A DNA stretch of 64,000 nucleotides from Pseudomonas wuhanensis. Lineage in GTDB: Bacteria > Pseudomonadota > Gammaproteobacteria > Pseudomonadales > Pseudomonadaceae. A program made the translations under genes and the position numbers. The stretch spans positions 1,426,001-1,490,000 of the forward strand of contig NZ_CP117430.1 in NCBI RefSeq assembly GCF_030687395.1. Direction: 5' to 3'. Below the pieces are notes generated by a model. The model worked only from the letters and a program-made list of their open reading frames with translations, had not been told where the DNA came from and did no database searches. Below are positions 46,487 through 55,423 of this stretch, piece by piece. The first letter of the stretch is position 1; the number at the start of each line of letters is the position of its first letter.

Positions 46487-48124
46487 ATGGCGACGTGCGG
46501 CGAAGTATTGGTCAAGTTACTCGAAGGTTACGGGGTCGAGCAGGTGTTCGGCATTCCCGGGGTTCACACCGTGGAGCTGTATCGCGGGCTGGCCCGTTCG
46601 AGCATCAACCACGTCACTCCACGTCACGAACAGGGCGCCGGTTTCATGGCCGACGGTTACGCTCGCACCAGCGGCAAACCGGGCGTGTGCTTCATCATCA
46701 CCGGCCCTGGCATGACCAACATCACCACCGCCATGGGCCAGGCTTACGCCGACTCGATCCCGATGCTGGTGATCTCCAGCGTGCAATCGCGCAGCCAATT
46801 GGGTGGCGGTCGCGGCAAGTTGCATGAGCTGCCGAACCAGAGCGCACTGGTCGGCGGCGTGGCAGCGTTCTCCCACACCTTGATGTCGGCGGCTGAATTG
46901 CCGGGCGTCCTGGCTCGCGCCTTCGCGCTGTTCCAGGCTGGCCGTCCACGTCCGGTGCACATCGAAATTCCGTTGGACGTATTGGTCGAAGAGGCCGATG
47001 ACTTGCTCGCCAGCGTGCCGGTCAACATCGACCGCGCCGGTGCTTCGCCAAGCGCAATCAGCCGCATGACCGACTTGCTGGCCGGTGCCAAGCGCCCGTT
47101 GATTCTCGCCGGTGGTGGCGCCATCGATGCGGCGGCCGAGCTGACTGAACTGGCCGAACTGCTGGATGCGCCAGTGGCCCTGACCATCAATGCCAAAGGC
47201 ATGCTCGAGTCCAGTCACCCGCTGCTGATCGGTTCGACCCAGAGCCTGGTAGCCACACGCGCGCTGGTCGCCGAGGCCGACGTGGTGCTGGCCATCGGCA
47301 CCGAACTGGCCGAAACCGATTACGACGTCACCTTTGCTGGCGGCTTCGAAATTCCTGGCGTGCTGCTGCGCGTGGACATCGACTCCGACCAGACCGTGCG
47401 TAATTACCCGCCGAAAGTCGCCTTGGTGGCCGACTCGCGCAACGCCGCTCAGGCCTTGCTGAGTGCGCTGGCCCACCAGTCGCTGGCCGAGCGTCGCAAC
47501 GATTGGGGCCAGGTACGGGCCGCGCGTTTGCGCGATGAACTGGCTGCGTCCTGGGACGCCCCGACGCTGGCCCAGACCCGTTTCCTGGAAACCGTGCTGT
47601 ACGAATTGCCAAACGCGGTGTTCGTCGGCGATTCGACCCAACCGGTGTACACCGGCAACCTGACCTTTAACCCGGAGCGCCCGCGCCGCTGGTTCAACTC
47701 GTCCACCGGTTACGGCACCCTCGGTTACGCCTTGCCGGCGGCGATTGGCGCTTGGCTCGGTGGCAGCATCGAAGGTGGCGCACGCCCGCCGGTGGTGTGC
47801 CTGATCGGCGACGGCGGTCTGCAATTCACCCTGCCGGAATTGGCCAGTGCGGTGGAAGCACGCACCCCGGTGATCGTCCTGCTGTGGAATAACCAGGGCT
47901 ACGAAGAGATCAAGAAATACATGGTCAACCGCGCCATCGAGCCGGTAGGCGTGGACATCTACACCCCGGACTTCATCGGTGTGGCCAAGGCCCTGGGTTG
48001 CGCGGCCGAGGCGGTTAGTGGTGTCGAAGAACTGCGCAGTGCATTGCGTCTCGCCACCGATCGCCAGGGCCCGTCCCTGATTGAAATTGATCAGGCCCAG
48101 TGGATGAAGGCGGTGTCGAAATGA
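46487..48124 (+). CDS. aruI: ThDP-dependent decarboxylase, probable 5-guanidino-2-oxopentanoate decarboxylase
   Basis: 545 residues from the ATG at 46487 (MATCGEVLVKLLEGYG). Acetolactate-synthase-like fold. The catalytic Glu48 is in PRHEQGAGFMADGYAR; the C-terminal ThDP/Mg site is GDGGLQF...WNN (GDG-X-NN). The partner genes (an aldehyde dehydrogenase overlapping by 4 nt and an ABC importer for amino/guanidino compounds) fit the AruI reaction of the arginine transaminase route: 2-ketoarginine to 4-guanidinobutyraldehyde. No arginine:pyruvate transaminase aruH is nearby, so another keto acid is possible. Confidence 0.72.
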   Translation: MATCGEVLVKLLEGYGVEQVFGIPGVHTVELYRGLARSSINHVTPRHEQGAGFMADGYARTSGKPGVCFIITGPGMTNITTAMGQAYADSIPMLVISSVQSRSQLGGGRGKLHELPNQSALVGGVAAFSHTLMSAAELPGVLARAFALFQAGRPRPVHIEIPLDVLVEEADDLLASVPVNIDRAGASPSAISRMTDLLAGAKRPLILAGGGAIDAAAELTELAELLDAPVALTINAKGMLESSHPLLIGSTQSLVATRALVAEADVVLAIGTELAETDYDVTFAGGFEIPGVLLRVDIDSDQTVRNYPPKVALVADSRNAAQALLSALAHQSLAERRNDWGQVRAARLRDELAASWDAPTLAQTRFLETVLYELPNAVFVGDSTQPVYTGNLTFNPERPRRWFNSSTGYGTLGYALPAAIGAWLGGSIEGGARPPVVCLIGDGGLQFTLPELASAVEARTPVIVLLWNNQGYEEIKKYMVNRAIEPVGVDIYTPDFIGVAKALGCAAEAVSGVEELRSALRLATDRQGPSLIEIDQAQWMKAVSK

Positions 48125-49569
48125 GTTTTCCAACTACTTTGGATGGCTTGTACATCAATGGCCAATGGTCCGCCGGAGGCGAACATCTGCGCGTGATCAA
48201 CCCGGCGACCGAAGCCCTGTTGACCACCGTTAACGGCGGCGATGCTCACGCTGTCGATCAGGCCGTTACGGCTGCGGCCAACGCTTTCAACGAATGGTCG
48301 AAAACCACTGGCGCCGAGCGCGGGGCGATCCTGCGCAGAATCGCCGCAGGCGTGCAGGCCGGTCGCGAGCAGTTGATGAAATTGCAGTCGAGCAACAACG
48401 GCAAACCGCTGTTCGAAGCGGCCATCGACGTCGACGACGTGATCGCCACCTTCGAGTATTACGCCGGTCTGGCCGAAGGCCTGGACGCGAAGCAAGACAG
48501 CGCCGTGGCGTTGCCGAGCGACGATTTCAGCGCCCGTTTACGCCGCGAACCGTGCGGTGTGGTGGGGCTGATCGTGCCGTGGAATTTCCCGATGGTCACC
48601 ACCGCCTGGAAACTCGCCCCGGCCCTGGCCGCCGGTTGTTGTGTGGTGCTCAAACCGTCAGAAGTGACGCCGCTACCGGAGCTGGAACTGGCGACGATCA
48701 TTGCTGAAGCGGGCCTGCCAAACGGTGTGTTCAATCTGGTCTGCGGCACCGGTCTGGCCGTCGGCGCACCGCTGTCGGCTGACCCACGCATCGCCAAGAT
48801 TTCCTTCACCGGCAGCAACGCGGTGGGCGTGCAGGTGATGCAGCGAGCGGCGGAAACCGTGAAAGGCGTGAGTCTCGAACTCGGCGGCAAATCTTCGCTG
48901 CTGGTACTTGCCGATGCCGACATCGAGCTGGCCGTGGAAGTGGCCTGCGGTGGCGGCTTCTTCAATGCCGGGCAAATGTGTTCCGCCACCAGCCGCGTGC
49001 TGGTCGCCGACGAATTGGCGGATAAATTTGTCGCGCGATTGAAGGCCCGTGCCGAAGCTATTCGCGTGGCCGACCCGTTCGACCCGAACGTGGAAATGGG
49101 CGCACTGGTCAATCAGGCGCAATACCAACGTGTGCTGGGCCACATCGACCGTGGTTTGAGTGCTGGGGCGAAGCTGATCTGCGGCGGTAATCGTCCGGCA
49201 GATCTGCCACGCGGCTATTTTTTGCAGCCGACGATTTTCATCGACGTGCCCCTCGACAGTGCGCTGTGGTGCGAAGAGATTTTCGGCCCGGTGATCTGCG
49301 TGCGCAGTTTCACCTCTGAAGCCGAGGCAATTGCCCTGGCCAACGACAGCCAGTTCGGCCTGGTGGCCAGCGTGGTCACTCGCGACGCCGAAGCGGCCGA
49401 TCGGGTCGCCAACGCTTTGCAGGCGGGGCTCGTGTGGATCAACGCGCCGCAAGTGATCTTCCCGCAGACCGCCTGGGGTGGCTACAAACAGAGCAGCATC
49501 GGTCGCGAATTGGGGCCGTGGGGCTTGCAGGCTTTCCAGGAAATCAAACACGTGATTCGGGCTGTCTGA
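48121..49569 (+). CDS. NAD(P)+-dependent aldehyde dehydrogenase
   Basis: 482 residues, ATG overlaps the previous TGA. Catalytic Cys287 (FNAGQMCSATSR) and Glu in SLELGGKSS (about 253); IVPWNFPMVTTAWKLAPALAAG is the coenzyme region. Closest in look to betaine-aldehyde or 4-guanidinobutyraldehyde/gamma-aminobutyraldehyde dehydrogenases. It would oxidise the aldehyde made by the decarboxylase. Confidence 0.9.
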   Translation: MSFPTTLDGLYINGQWSAGGEHLRVINPATEALLTTVNGGDAHAVDQAVTAAANAFNEWSKTTGAERGAILRRIAAGVQAGREQLMKLQSSNNGKPLFEAAIDVDDVIATFEYYAGLAEGLDAKQDSAVALPSDDFSARLRREPCGVVGLIVPWNFPMVTTAWKLAPALAAGCCVVLKPSEVTPLPELELATIIAEAGLPNGVFNLVCGTGLAVGAPLSADPRIAKISFTGSNAVGVQVMQRAAETVKGVSLELGGKSSLLVLADADIELAVEVACGGGFFNAGQMCSATSRVLVADELADKFVARLKARAEAIRVADPFDPNVEMGALVNQAQYQRVLGHIDRGLSAGAKLICGGNRPADLPRGYFLQPTIFIDVPLDSALWCEEIFGPVICVRSFTSEAEAIALANDSQFGLVASVVTRDAEAADRVANALQAGLVWINAPQVIFPQTAWGGYKQSSIGRELGPWGLQAFQEIKHVIRAV

Positions 49570-49586
49570 CAGCACGAAAAAGGTGA

Positions 49587-49613
49587 GCGCATGCCTCTCG
49601 ATGAGGCATGCGC
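49587..49613 (+). terminator. Perfect hairpin after the aldehyde dehydrogenase gene
   Basis: GCGCATGCCTC/GAGGCATGCGC, an 11-bp stem with 5-nt loop, 18 bp after the stop, without a U-tract. It may partly separate the enzyme genes from the transporter genes. Confidence 0.6.
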
Positions 49614-49787
49614 CAGCGTCATGGCTTCAATGAGTTTTTATCGATAGTCAGGTGTTTTGCACGACCTCAGGATGAACCCGCTGGCATCGCCAAGGCCCAT
49701 TGAAACCGGGGGCTTGAAGCTGATCTGGCCGCGCGGATGCAACGGTTGCGACCAACCTCATACTTAAAAAAACAAAGGGAGTCCTTC

Positions 49788-50891
49788 ATGGGCGAGCACG
49801 ATCTGAACAGACGTCAATTCATCAAAACCGTGGGCGTAGCGTCCGTGGCTGCGGCGGCCATGAGCATGCCGTTCATCAAGGCCAATGCCAGCGATACGCG
49901 CTTCCAGGGCAAGACCCTGCGCTTGCTGACCTGGTCCGATGACACCGGCCTTGCGGCATTGCGCAACATCGCGGCAACCTTCGAAGCCAAGTACGGCTGC
50001 AAGGTCATCGCCGACCGTACCGGCAGCACCTCGGAAATGGTCGCCAAACTCAAGGCCGGCGGTGATCGTCCGCAGTACGACATCATCACCCTGGCCGGCG
50101 TCGGCGCCGAAGGTCTGGCCGCCGCCAACTTATTGGAAAAACCCGATCTCAATCGCATCCCTAACCTGATCGACGTGCCGGAAAAATACCGCACCGGCGC
50201 CAACGGTCACGGCATCGGTTATCTGCTGTGGTGCAACAGCCTGGTCTACAGCACCCGCACCATCAAGGAAGCGCCGGACAGCTACGCCGCCCTGTGGGAC
50301 GCGGAGCTGTCGCCGAACATCTTCCTGCCGCCGCCGAACTGGACCGAGGCCATGGACCTGATCATCATCGCCGCCAAACTGGCCGGTGGTGACGAACACA
50401 ACATCGAGCCAGGCTTCAAGAAACTCGCCGAGCTGAAAGATCGCGTCGTGACCTTGGGCGAAAACCCGAACCAGATCGCCGAGCTGTTCCGCACCGGTTC
50501 GCTGGACATGGGCGGCTTGTACGCGCCAGCGTTTTTCCCGAAACAGATCCGCGATCCGGCCTACGGTCTGGGCGCCACCTTCGGCATGAAGGAAGGCTTC
50601 TACACCGACCTGATGTTGTCGGTGATGCCGAAGAATCGCCCGGGCGAGATCGACTTGGCCTATGCCTTCATCAACCACTCTCTGGACCCGCTGGTGCAGG
50701 GCAAGATGGCCGAAGACATCTACAACGGCCCGGTCAATGCCAAGGCGATCATCTCCGCCGAAGCGCGCAAGAGCCCCTACATCCTCACGCCGGAGCAGAT
50801 TGCCGAGAAGGCGATCATGCACGACAACGCCTTCCTGGCCACCGTGCATGACCAATGGATTCGTCGTTACACGGAAATCTTTTCTTCCTGA
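49788..50891 (+). CDS. ABC importer substrate-binding protein, PotD/PotF type, Tat signal
   Basis: 367 residues. Twin-arginine motif RRQFIK at 8-13 followed by a hydrophobic stretch and ANA cleavage site (about residue 34). Spermidine/putrescine-binding-like fold (LRLLTWSDDTGLAALRNIAATFEAKYG, YDIITLAGVGAEGLAAANLL). A Tat signal implies folding in the cytoplasm before export. First of the transporter genes. Confidence 0.87.
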   Translation: MGEHDLNRRQFIKTVGVASVAAAAMSMPFIKANASDTRFQGKTLRLLTWSDDTGLAALRNIAATFEAKYGCKVIADRTGSTSEMVAKLKAGGDRPQYDIITLAGVGAEGLAAANLLEKPDLNRIPNLIDVPEKYRTGANGHGIGYLLWCNSLVYSTRTIKEAPDSYAALWDAELSPNIFLPPPNWTEAMDLIIIAAKLAGGDEHNIEPGFKKLAELKDRVVTLGENPNQIAELFRTGSLDMGGLYAPAFFPKQIRDPAYGLGATFGMKEGFYTDLMLSVMPKNRPGEIDLAYAFINHSLDPLVQGKMAEDIYNGPVNAKAIISAEARKSPYILTPEQIAEKAIMHDNAFLATVHDQWIRRYTEIFSS

Positions 50892-50930
50892 TCGAGTGGC
50901 GAACGCAGGTTTTCAGAACACTGCAAAACA

Positions 50931-51021
50931 CTGTGGGAGCGGGCTTGCCCGCGATGACGGCCTCCCTGTCGATAATGATGTGACTGACAGATTGCTATCG
51001 CGGGCAAGCCCGCTCCCACAG
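50931..51021. repeat. REP pair inside the ABC transporter gene cluster
   Basis: CTGTGGGAGCGGGCTTGCCC and its inverse GGGCAAGCCCGCTCCCACAG about 50 bp apart, between the binding protein and the first permease. REPs here often stabilise the upstream mRNA, allowing more binding protein than permease. Confidence 0.88.
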
Positions 51022-51083
51022 GGTTAACGGTGGTTTTGAAGGTTGTGCTCGCTCAGCTGCTTTCCATTGACGAGACCCTTGCT

Positions 51084-51992
51084 ATGGAACATCAACCTCT
51101 GACTCACCCGGTAAGCGCCGCACCAGTGCGCATCAATCGGGGTGTCTCACCGACGGCGCGCGCCTGGCTTTTCCTTTCGCCGTCGATGCTGTTTCTCGGC
51201 GTGCTGATTGCCGCGAGCCTCTTGGTGCTGCGCATGAGCGTCGGCACCAAAGACGCGGAGTGGTCTGGCTTCAGCCTGGCCAGTTACGCCCAATTGCTGG
51301 AACCCTATTACCTCAAATCGTTGCTGCTGACGTTGCGCCTGGCGCTGATCAGCGCGGTGATTGCGGTGCTGCTGGCGATCCCGGTGGCCTACACCATGTC
51401 GCGGCTGACCTCGCCGTTTGTGCGGCGGATTTTCCTCGCGGCGGTGCTGCTGCCGTTGTTGGTCAACCTGCTGCTGCAAAGCTACGGCTGGCTGGTGATC
51501 CTCGGCCCTGGCGGCATGCTCAATCAGGCGCTGATGGGGCTGGGCCTGATCAAGCGCCCGATCATGCTGCTCTACAACCAGAACGGCGTGTTGATGGGCC
51601 TGGTGCAAACCGCGTTCCCGCTGGCCGTGCTGCCGATTGCCAGCGCCATGCGCGGCGTTGCTCGCACTTACGAAGAAGCCGCCGCCACCCTGGGCGCCAG
51701 TCGCTTGCAGGTGTTTCGCCAGGTGGTGTTGCCGATGAGTTTGCCGGGGATCATCACCGGCGCGACGCTGGTGTTCGCCTACAACGCCAGCAGTTTTGTG
51801 GTGCCGCTGCTGCTCGGTGGTCGGCGCGTGCCGATGCTGGCGGTGATGGTGCATGACCAGATCGCCCCGCTGATGAACTGGCCCGCCGCGTCTGCTGCTG
51901 GTGTGGTGCTGATCGTTACCACCCTGGCGATCATGACCTTGTCCGAATACATCACTGGCCGTCGTCGGCGCATGCTGGAGGCTTCGCAATGA
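51084..51992 (+). CDS. ABC importer permease 1 (PotB-like)
   Basis: 302 residues from the ATG at 51084. Six helices, with the EAA loop EEAAATLGASRLQVFRQV (about 213-230) that docks on the ATPase. It overlaps the second permease by 4 nt (ATGA). The upstream in-frame ATG at 51030 lies on the REP edge and is unlikely. Confidence 0.9.
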   Translation: MEHQPLTHPVSAAPVRINRGVSPTARAWLFLSPSMLFLGVLIAASLLVLRMSVGTKDAEWSGFSLASYAQLLEPYYLKSLLLTLRLALISAVIAVLLAIPVAYTMSRLTSPFVRRIFLAAVLLPLLVNLLLQSYGWLVILGPGGMLNQALMGLGLIKRPIMLLYNQNGVLMGLVQTAFPLAVLPIASAMRGVARTYEEAAATLGASRLQVFRQVVLPMSLPGIITGATLVFAYNASSFVVPLLLGGRRVPMLAVMVHDQIAPLMNWPAASAAGVVLIVTTLAIMTLSEYITGRRRRMLEASQ

Positions 51993-52837
51993 GCTCTGTG
52001 ATCAAGAAGCGTCAGTCGCTGTTGCCGGGCGATACCGGCAAGTTCGCCGGCATCCTGTCGGGCTTCATTTTGCTGCTGGCGGTGCTGCCGATCCTGACCA
52101 TGATCGTCATGTCGTTCAGCGGCGCGTCGAACCTCGACTTCCCGCCGAGCAGCTACAGCCTGCAATGGTACAAAGCCGCCTGGAACACCTTCGTGTCGCC
52201 GGATTCCAGCGATGTGCTGAGCCTCGGCAAAGCCATGACCACCAGCCTGATGGTGGCCTGCCTGACCATGATTTTCGCCACGATTATCGCGGTGCCGGCA
52301 GCTTATGCCCTGACCCGTTGCGAGTTCCGCGGCAAGGCTGTGGCCTTGCAATTGATGTCGCTGCCACTGGTGTTCCCGATGGTGGTGTTGGGCCTGGCCT
52401 TGCTGCTGGTGTTCGACAGCCTGCCGTTCCACATCACCACCTCGCGGCTGGTGATTGCCCACGTGATTCTGGCGCTGCCGTTCGTGGTGAAAAACTGCAC
52501 CGCGGCGATGCTCTCCATCGGCAGCGAAGTCGAAGAGGCCGCGCAAATGCTCGGTGCTTCACCGCTGCGGGCGATTGTCGATGTGGTGGTGCCGCTGATG
52601 AAATCGGGGATTCTGGCGGGCATGCTGCTGGCGTTCATCGTCTCGTTCAACGAATTCACCGTGACCTATTTCCTCTACACCATCGACGTCATGACCGTGC
52701 CGATCTGGATGTACAGCCGCACCGTGTCTTCGCTCGACCCTACCGTTTTCTCGTTTGCCGTGCTGATTGTGCTGATCGACTTCGTCCTCATTTGGGCGTT
52801 GGAGAAGCTGGTCGGCGAAGGTGGCGTTTCCTTTTGA
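51989..52837 (+). CDS. ABC importer permease 2 (PotC-like)
   Basis: 282 residues, six helices. EAA loop EEAAQMLGASPLRAIVDV at about 175-192. Sits between permease 1 (overlapping) and the ATPase gene (13 bp later). Forms a heterodimeric membrane channel with permease 1. Confidence 0.9.
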   Translation: MSSVIKKRQSLLPGDTGKFAGILSGFILLLAVLPILTMIVMSFSGASNLDFPPSSYSLQWYKAAWNTFVSPDSSDVLSLGKAMTTSLMVACLTMIFATIIAVPAAYALTRCEFRGKAVALQLMSLPLVFPMVVLGLALLLVFDSLPFHITTSRLVIAHVILALPFVVKNCTAAMLSIGSEVEEAAQMLGASPLRAIVDVVVPLMKSGILAGMLLAFIVSFNEFTVTYFLYTIDVMTVPIWMYSRTVSSLDPTVFSFAVLIVLIDFVLIWALEKLVGEGGVSF

Positions 52838-52850
52838 TTTGAGGTGCAAC

Positions 52851-53906
52851 ATGACTGGTCTGATTCTGGAAAACGTCGAGAAACATTACGGCTCGGCCTG
52901 CGCGGTAAAGAATGTGAACCTGCATTTGCCCGAGGGCAAACTGGTGTGTTTCCTCGGCCCGTCGGGCTGCGGAAAAACCACTTTGCTGCGGATGATCGCC
53001 GGGCTCGAAACCCTGACAGGTGGCGAGATTCGCCTGGACGGTGAAGACATCGGCCACACGCCGGCGCATCAGCGCAATTTCGGCATGGTGTTTCAATCGC
53101 TGGCACTGTTTCCGCACATGACGGTGGGGGAGAACATTGCCTATCCGCTGAAACTGCGCGGGGTCAGCAAGGTTGATCAACAGGCGCGGGTAGTGGAGTT
53201 GCTGGAGCTGATTCAGCTGCAGGAAATGATTGATCGCCCGGTGGCGAAACTCTCCGGCGGTCAGCGTCAGCGTGTGGCGATTGCCCGGGCGATTGCCTCG
53301 CGGCCGAAAATCCTGCTGCTCGACGAACCGCTGTCGGCGCTGGACGCCAAGCTGCGCGAATCGATGCAGGTGGAAATCCGTCAGCTGCAACAACGTTTGA
53401 ACATCACCACCATCATGGTCACCCACGACCAGCGCGAAGCCATGACCATGGCCGATATCGTGGTGGTTTTGGGTGAGCATCGGGTGCAGCAGGTGGGTAC
53501 GCCGATTGAAATCTATCGGCATCCGGCCAATGAATTTGTCGCGGACTTTATCGGTTCGGGGAACATTTTCCCGGCCACGGCGCTGGGCAATGGCAAGGTC
53601 TGCTTGCCCGGTGGCGATGCACTGCAAGTGCCGATCTGCAGCAGCGTTGTGGTGGGGGAGAAGGTGAAAATGCTGATTCGCCCGGAAGACCTGCAACTGT
53701 CGCAACCCCAGGCCACGGCGGGGAATCGCTTGCTCGGCAAGGTGACGTTTGTGCGGGATATCGGTGCGACCATCGAAACCACTGTCGAGTGTTCCGGGGT
53801 GTCGTTTACCGCGTTGAGCACGCCGTGTCAGGGAGTTGGGTTGAGCATTGGCAATCCGGTGTCGGTGACATTGCCGGCTGAGGCGTGCCGAGTGCTAAGC
53901 GCCTGA
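52851..53906 (+). CDS. ABC importer ATPase (PotA-like)
   Basis: 351 residues. Walker A GPSGCGKTT (about 37-45), signature LSGGQRQR (about 132-139), Walker B ILLLDEPLSALD (about 152-163), H-loop TIMVTHDQREA. The C-terminal TOBE domain (about 280-345) is typical of the PotA/MalK type. Last gene of the transporter operon. Confidence 0.93.
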   Translation: MTGLILENVEKHYGSACAVKNVNLHLPEGKLVCFLGPSGCGKTTLLRMIAGLETLTGGEIRLDGEDIGHTPAHQRNFGMVFQSLALFPHMTVGENIAYPLKLRGVSKVDQQARVVELLELIQLQEMIDRPVAKLSGGQRQRVAIARAIASRPKILLLDEPLSALDAKLRESMQVEIRQLQQRLNITTIMVTHDQREAMTMADIVVVLGEHRVQQVGTPIEIYRHPANEFVADFIGSGNIFPATALGNGKVCLPGGDALQVPICSSVVVGEKVKMLIRPEDLQLSQPQATAGNRLLGKVTFVRDIGATIETTVECSGVSFTALSTPCQGVGLSIGNPVSVTLPAEACRVLSA

Positions 53907-53932
53907 CGTTAGAGGCGGGTTGCTCTGACTGG

Positions 53933-54009
53933 TCCCATCGCGGGCAAGCCCGCTCCCACAGAGTTCCGTGTACACCGGTCCTTGTGGGAGCGGGCTTGCC
54001 CGCGATGGG
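53933..54009. repeat. REP pair cut by the IS insertion
   Basis: TCCCATCGCGGGCAAGCCCG and inverted CGGGCTTGCCCGCGATGGG. The right arm ends exactly at the IS; the sequence CCGCGATGGG of the REP is repeated on the far side of the IS (55387-55396), followed by GCCATCAGCC. Confidence 0.9.
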
Positions 54010-54028
54010 CATAGGTATCTACACATCT

Positions 54029-55024
54029 CTAAAGTCTTCGGCTGGCCACCCAGCCGATGGCCTCTTTAGCAAAACCCGCCAGTTCCTGGGGCGTGTATTG
54101 TTCCAATGTCTCGCACATGGCCAAAAGCATGTATAAACCGGCCAGCAGCGCGGAAGCCGTCACCGGCTGCGAGCGCTTCATCTGTCGACCAGACAGACGG
54201 ACCAAAAAATCCCGTGTTTGCTCAGCGAACTCCCCCTTAGCCCGCATCAGACGCCAACTGACAGCACATGCCTGACTGGCGATCAACAGCCGTTTGAACA
54301 CCGCTTCACCGCTCTCTTGCTGCCAGTTTTCCAGCTGATGCCCACCCCCTTTAAGCAGTTTGAAGTAGGACTCGATACGCCAGCGCCAGTAATACCAGAG
54401 CGCCAATCGTTCATCTGCGACCTCTTGCTCAAGGTTGCTCAGCAAATACCATTCGGCCAGCAGGTGACCATCGGCTCCCAGTATTCGGCTCACGACGAGC
54501 CGGGCCGGCAACGGCTCACCAGACTTGCGCAGCGTCTTGCGGTCGGCCCTGTCTTTGGTGAAAGGCTGGGCTTGGCGAGTCAGCACGACGGCGGTTTCTC
54601 CCACCCATTGAATGGCCGGTTTTCCTTTGTAGTCCACCTTGCGAGTTTTGCGGTAGGTCATCTCGCGAGCAATTTGACTCAGGGCCCTCGATTGACCTGC
54701 ATGACTGGCCGTGGAACCGGCCTTGACTCGCACCAGCCATTGCCGACCCTCGGCCTGCCATTGCCTCAGGTGAGCGACCGAATCAGCCTCTCGATCCACG
54801 ATATGGACAAGCGGCTTGGCAAAATTCTGCTGTTCCAGCCAAGTGATACGTTGTGTCAGTTCATGCAGATGCTTCTCAGGGGCCAGCACTTCTTCGGCTC
54901 GCGTGCTGAGCACGCCGTCCTTGGTCGCCAGATTTTGAGCGGGAGTACAGATCGGTGCACCGTCACGGTCGGTGACTAGCAGGCTGCTTTGCAGCTCGTA
55001 ACCGATGTCGCCCCGGTGGGTCAT
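54029..55024 (-). CDS. IS4-family transposase, C-terminal frame
   Basis: 331 residues. DDE region: HIVDREADSVAHL holds one catalytic Asp, and YYWRWRIESYFKLLKGG is the Y-(2)-R-(3)-E-(6)-K signature of IS4. The frame begins MTHRGDIGYELQSS at an ATG overlapping the upstream TGA (ATGA). Without the first frame it lacks the N-terminal domain. One base (A) appears lost at the junction, CGCAAATGACC instead of an expected CGCAAAATGACC, or else it is expressed by a -1 shift. Confidence 0.88.
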   Translation of the reverse strand: MTHRGDIGYELQSSLLVTDRDGAPICTPAQNLATKDGVLSTRAEEVLAPEKHLHELTQRITWLEQQNFAKPLVHIVDREADSVAHLRQWQAEGRQWLVRVKAGSTASHAGQSRALSQIAREMTYRKTRKVDYKGKPAIQWVGETAVVLTRQAQPFTKDRADRKTLRKSGEPLPARLVVSRILGADGHLLAEWYLLSNLEQEVADERLALWYYWRWRIESYFKLLKGGGHQLENWQQESGEAVFKRLLIASQACAVSWRLMRAKGEFAEQTRDFLVRLSGRQMKRSQPVTASALLAGLYMLLAMCETLEQYTPQELAGFAKEAIGWVASRRL

Positions 55025-55329
55025 TTGCGGCGATCAGCCTTGCTGTGGTGGTGCATGTAATTGAGCCGAGACCAATCGTGCATGACCAGCGCGTAATCAT
55101 CACAGTCATCCCGACAACCCTCGTGGGCCAGCGCCAGCAGCGGTTTAACCAGGTCAACGGGCCGAACCCGGTCATTGCTCAAAAATCGCCAAAGGGCTTG
55201 CGTCTGTGCAAAAGCCTTGTCGCTTCGCGGCAAGGCTTTCATCCCGGCGGCCAGCGCCGGTAGTCCATTACTGTGTCCCATGACTAACTCGTCGTATCGT
55301 TTTGTCAGTCGGGCATCTAGCCCGGTCAT
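55021..55329 (-). CDS. IS4-family transposase, N-terminal frame
   Basis: 102 residues from the ATG at 55329 (MTGLDARLTKRYDELVMGH). Contains the N-terminal DNA-binding domain (ALPRSDKAFAQTQALWRFLSND) and the first catalytic Asp in YALVMHDWSRLNY. It stops at TGA 55021-55023, where the C-terminal frame begins. An upstream extension over the IS edge is not coding. Confidence 0.8.
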   Translation of the reverse strand: MTGLDARLTKRYDELVMGHSNGLPALAAGMKALPRSDKAFAQTQALWRFLSNDRVRPVDLVKPLLALAHEGCRDDCDDYALVMHDWSRLNYMHHHSKADRRK

Positions 55330-55423
55330 TTGATATCCATGCCGTCCCTTTATAGACCAGGATCGGGAGATGTGTAGATACCTATGCCGCGATGGGGCCA
55401 TCAGCCACAAAACAAATGCCAGA

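Larger units (their letters stand above)
54010..55386 (-). mobile_element. IS4-family insertion sequence (1377 bp)
   Basis: Perfect 19-bp terminal inverted repeats CATAGGTATCTACACATCT at both ends (54010-54028 and 55368-55386). Direct repeat CCGCGATGGG at 54000-54009 and 55387-55396 is a 10-bp target duplication, in the 9-12 bp range of IS4 relatives. It carries one transposase gene in two frames. The intact ends and target duplication suggest a recent insertion. Confidence 0.93.

Noticed and set aside
46517..48133. 538-codon open frame opposite the ThDP enzyme
   Set aside because: Antisense shadow; the plus-strand gene has all catalytic motifs.
53933..54009. REP arrays considered as CRISPR
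   Set aside because: Copies are inverted pairs at scattered sites, not regularly spaced direct repeats with unique spacers, and no cas genes are present.
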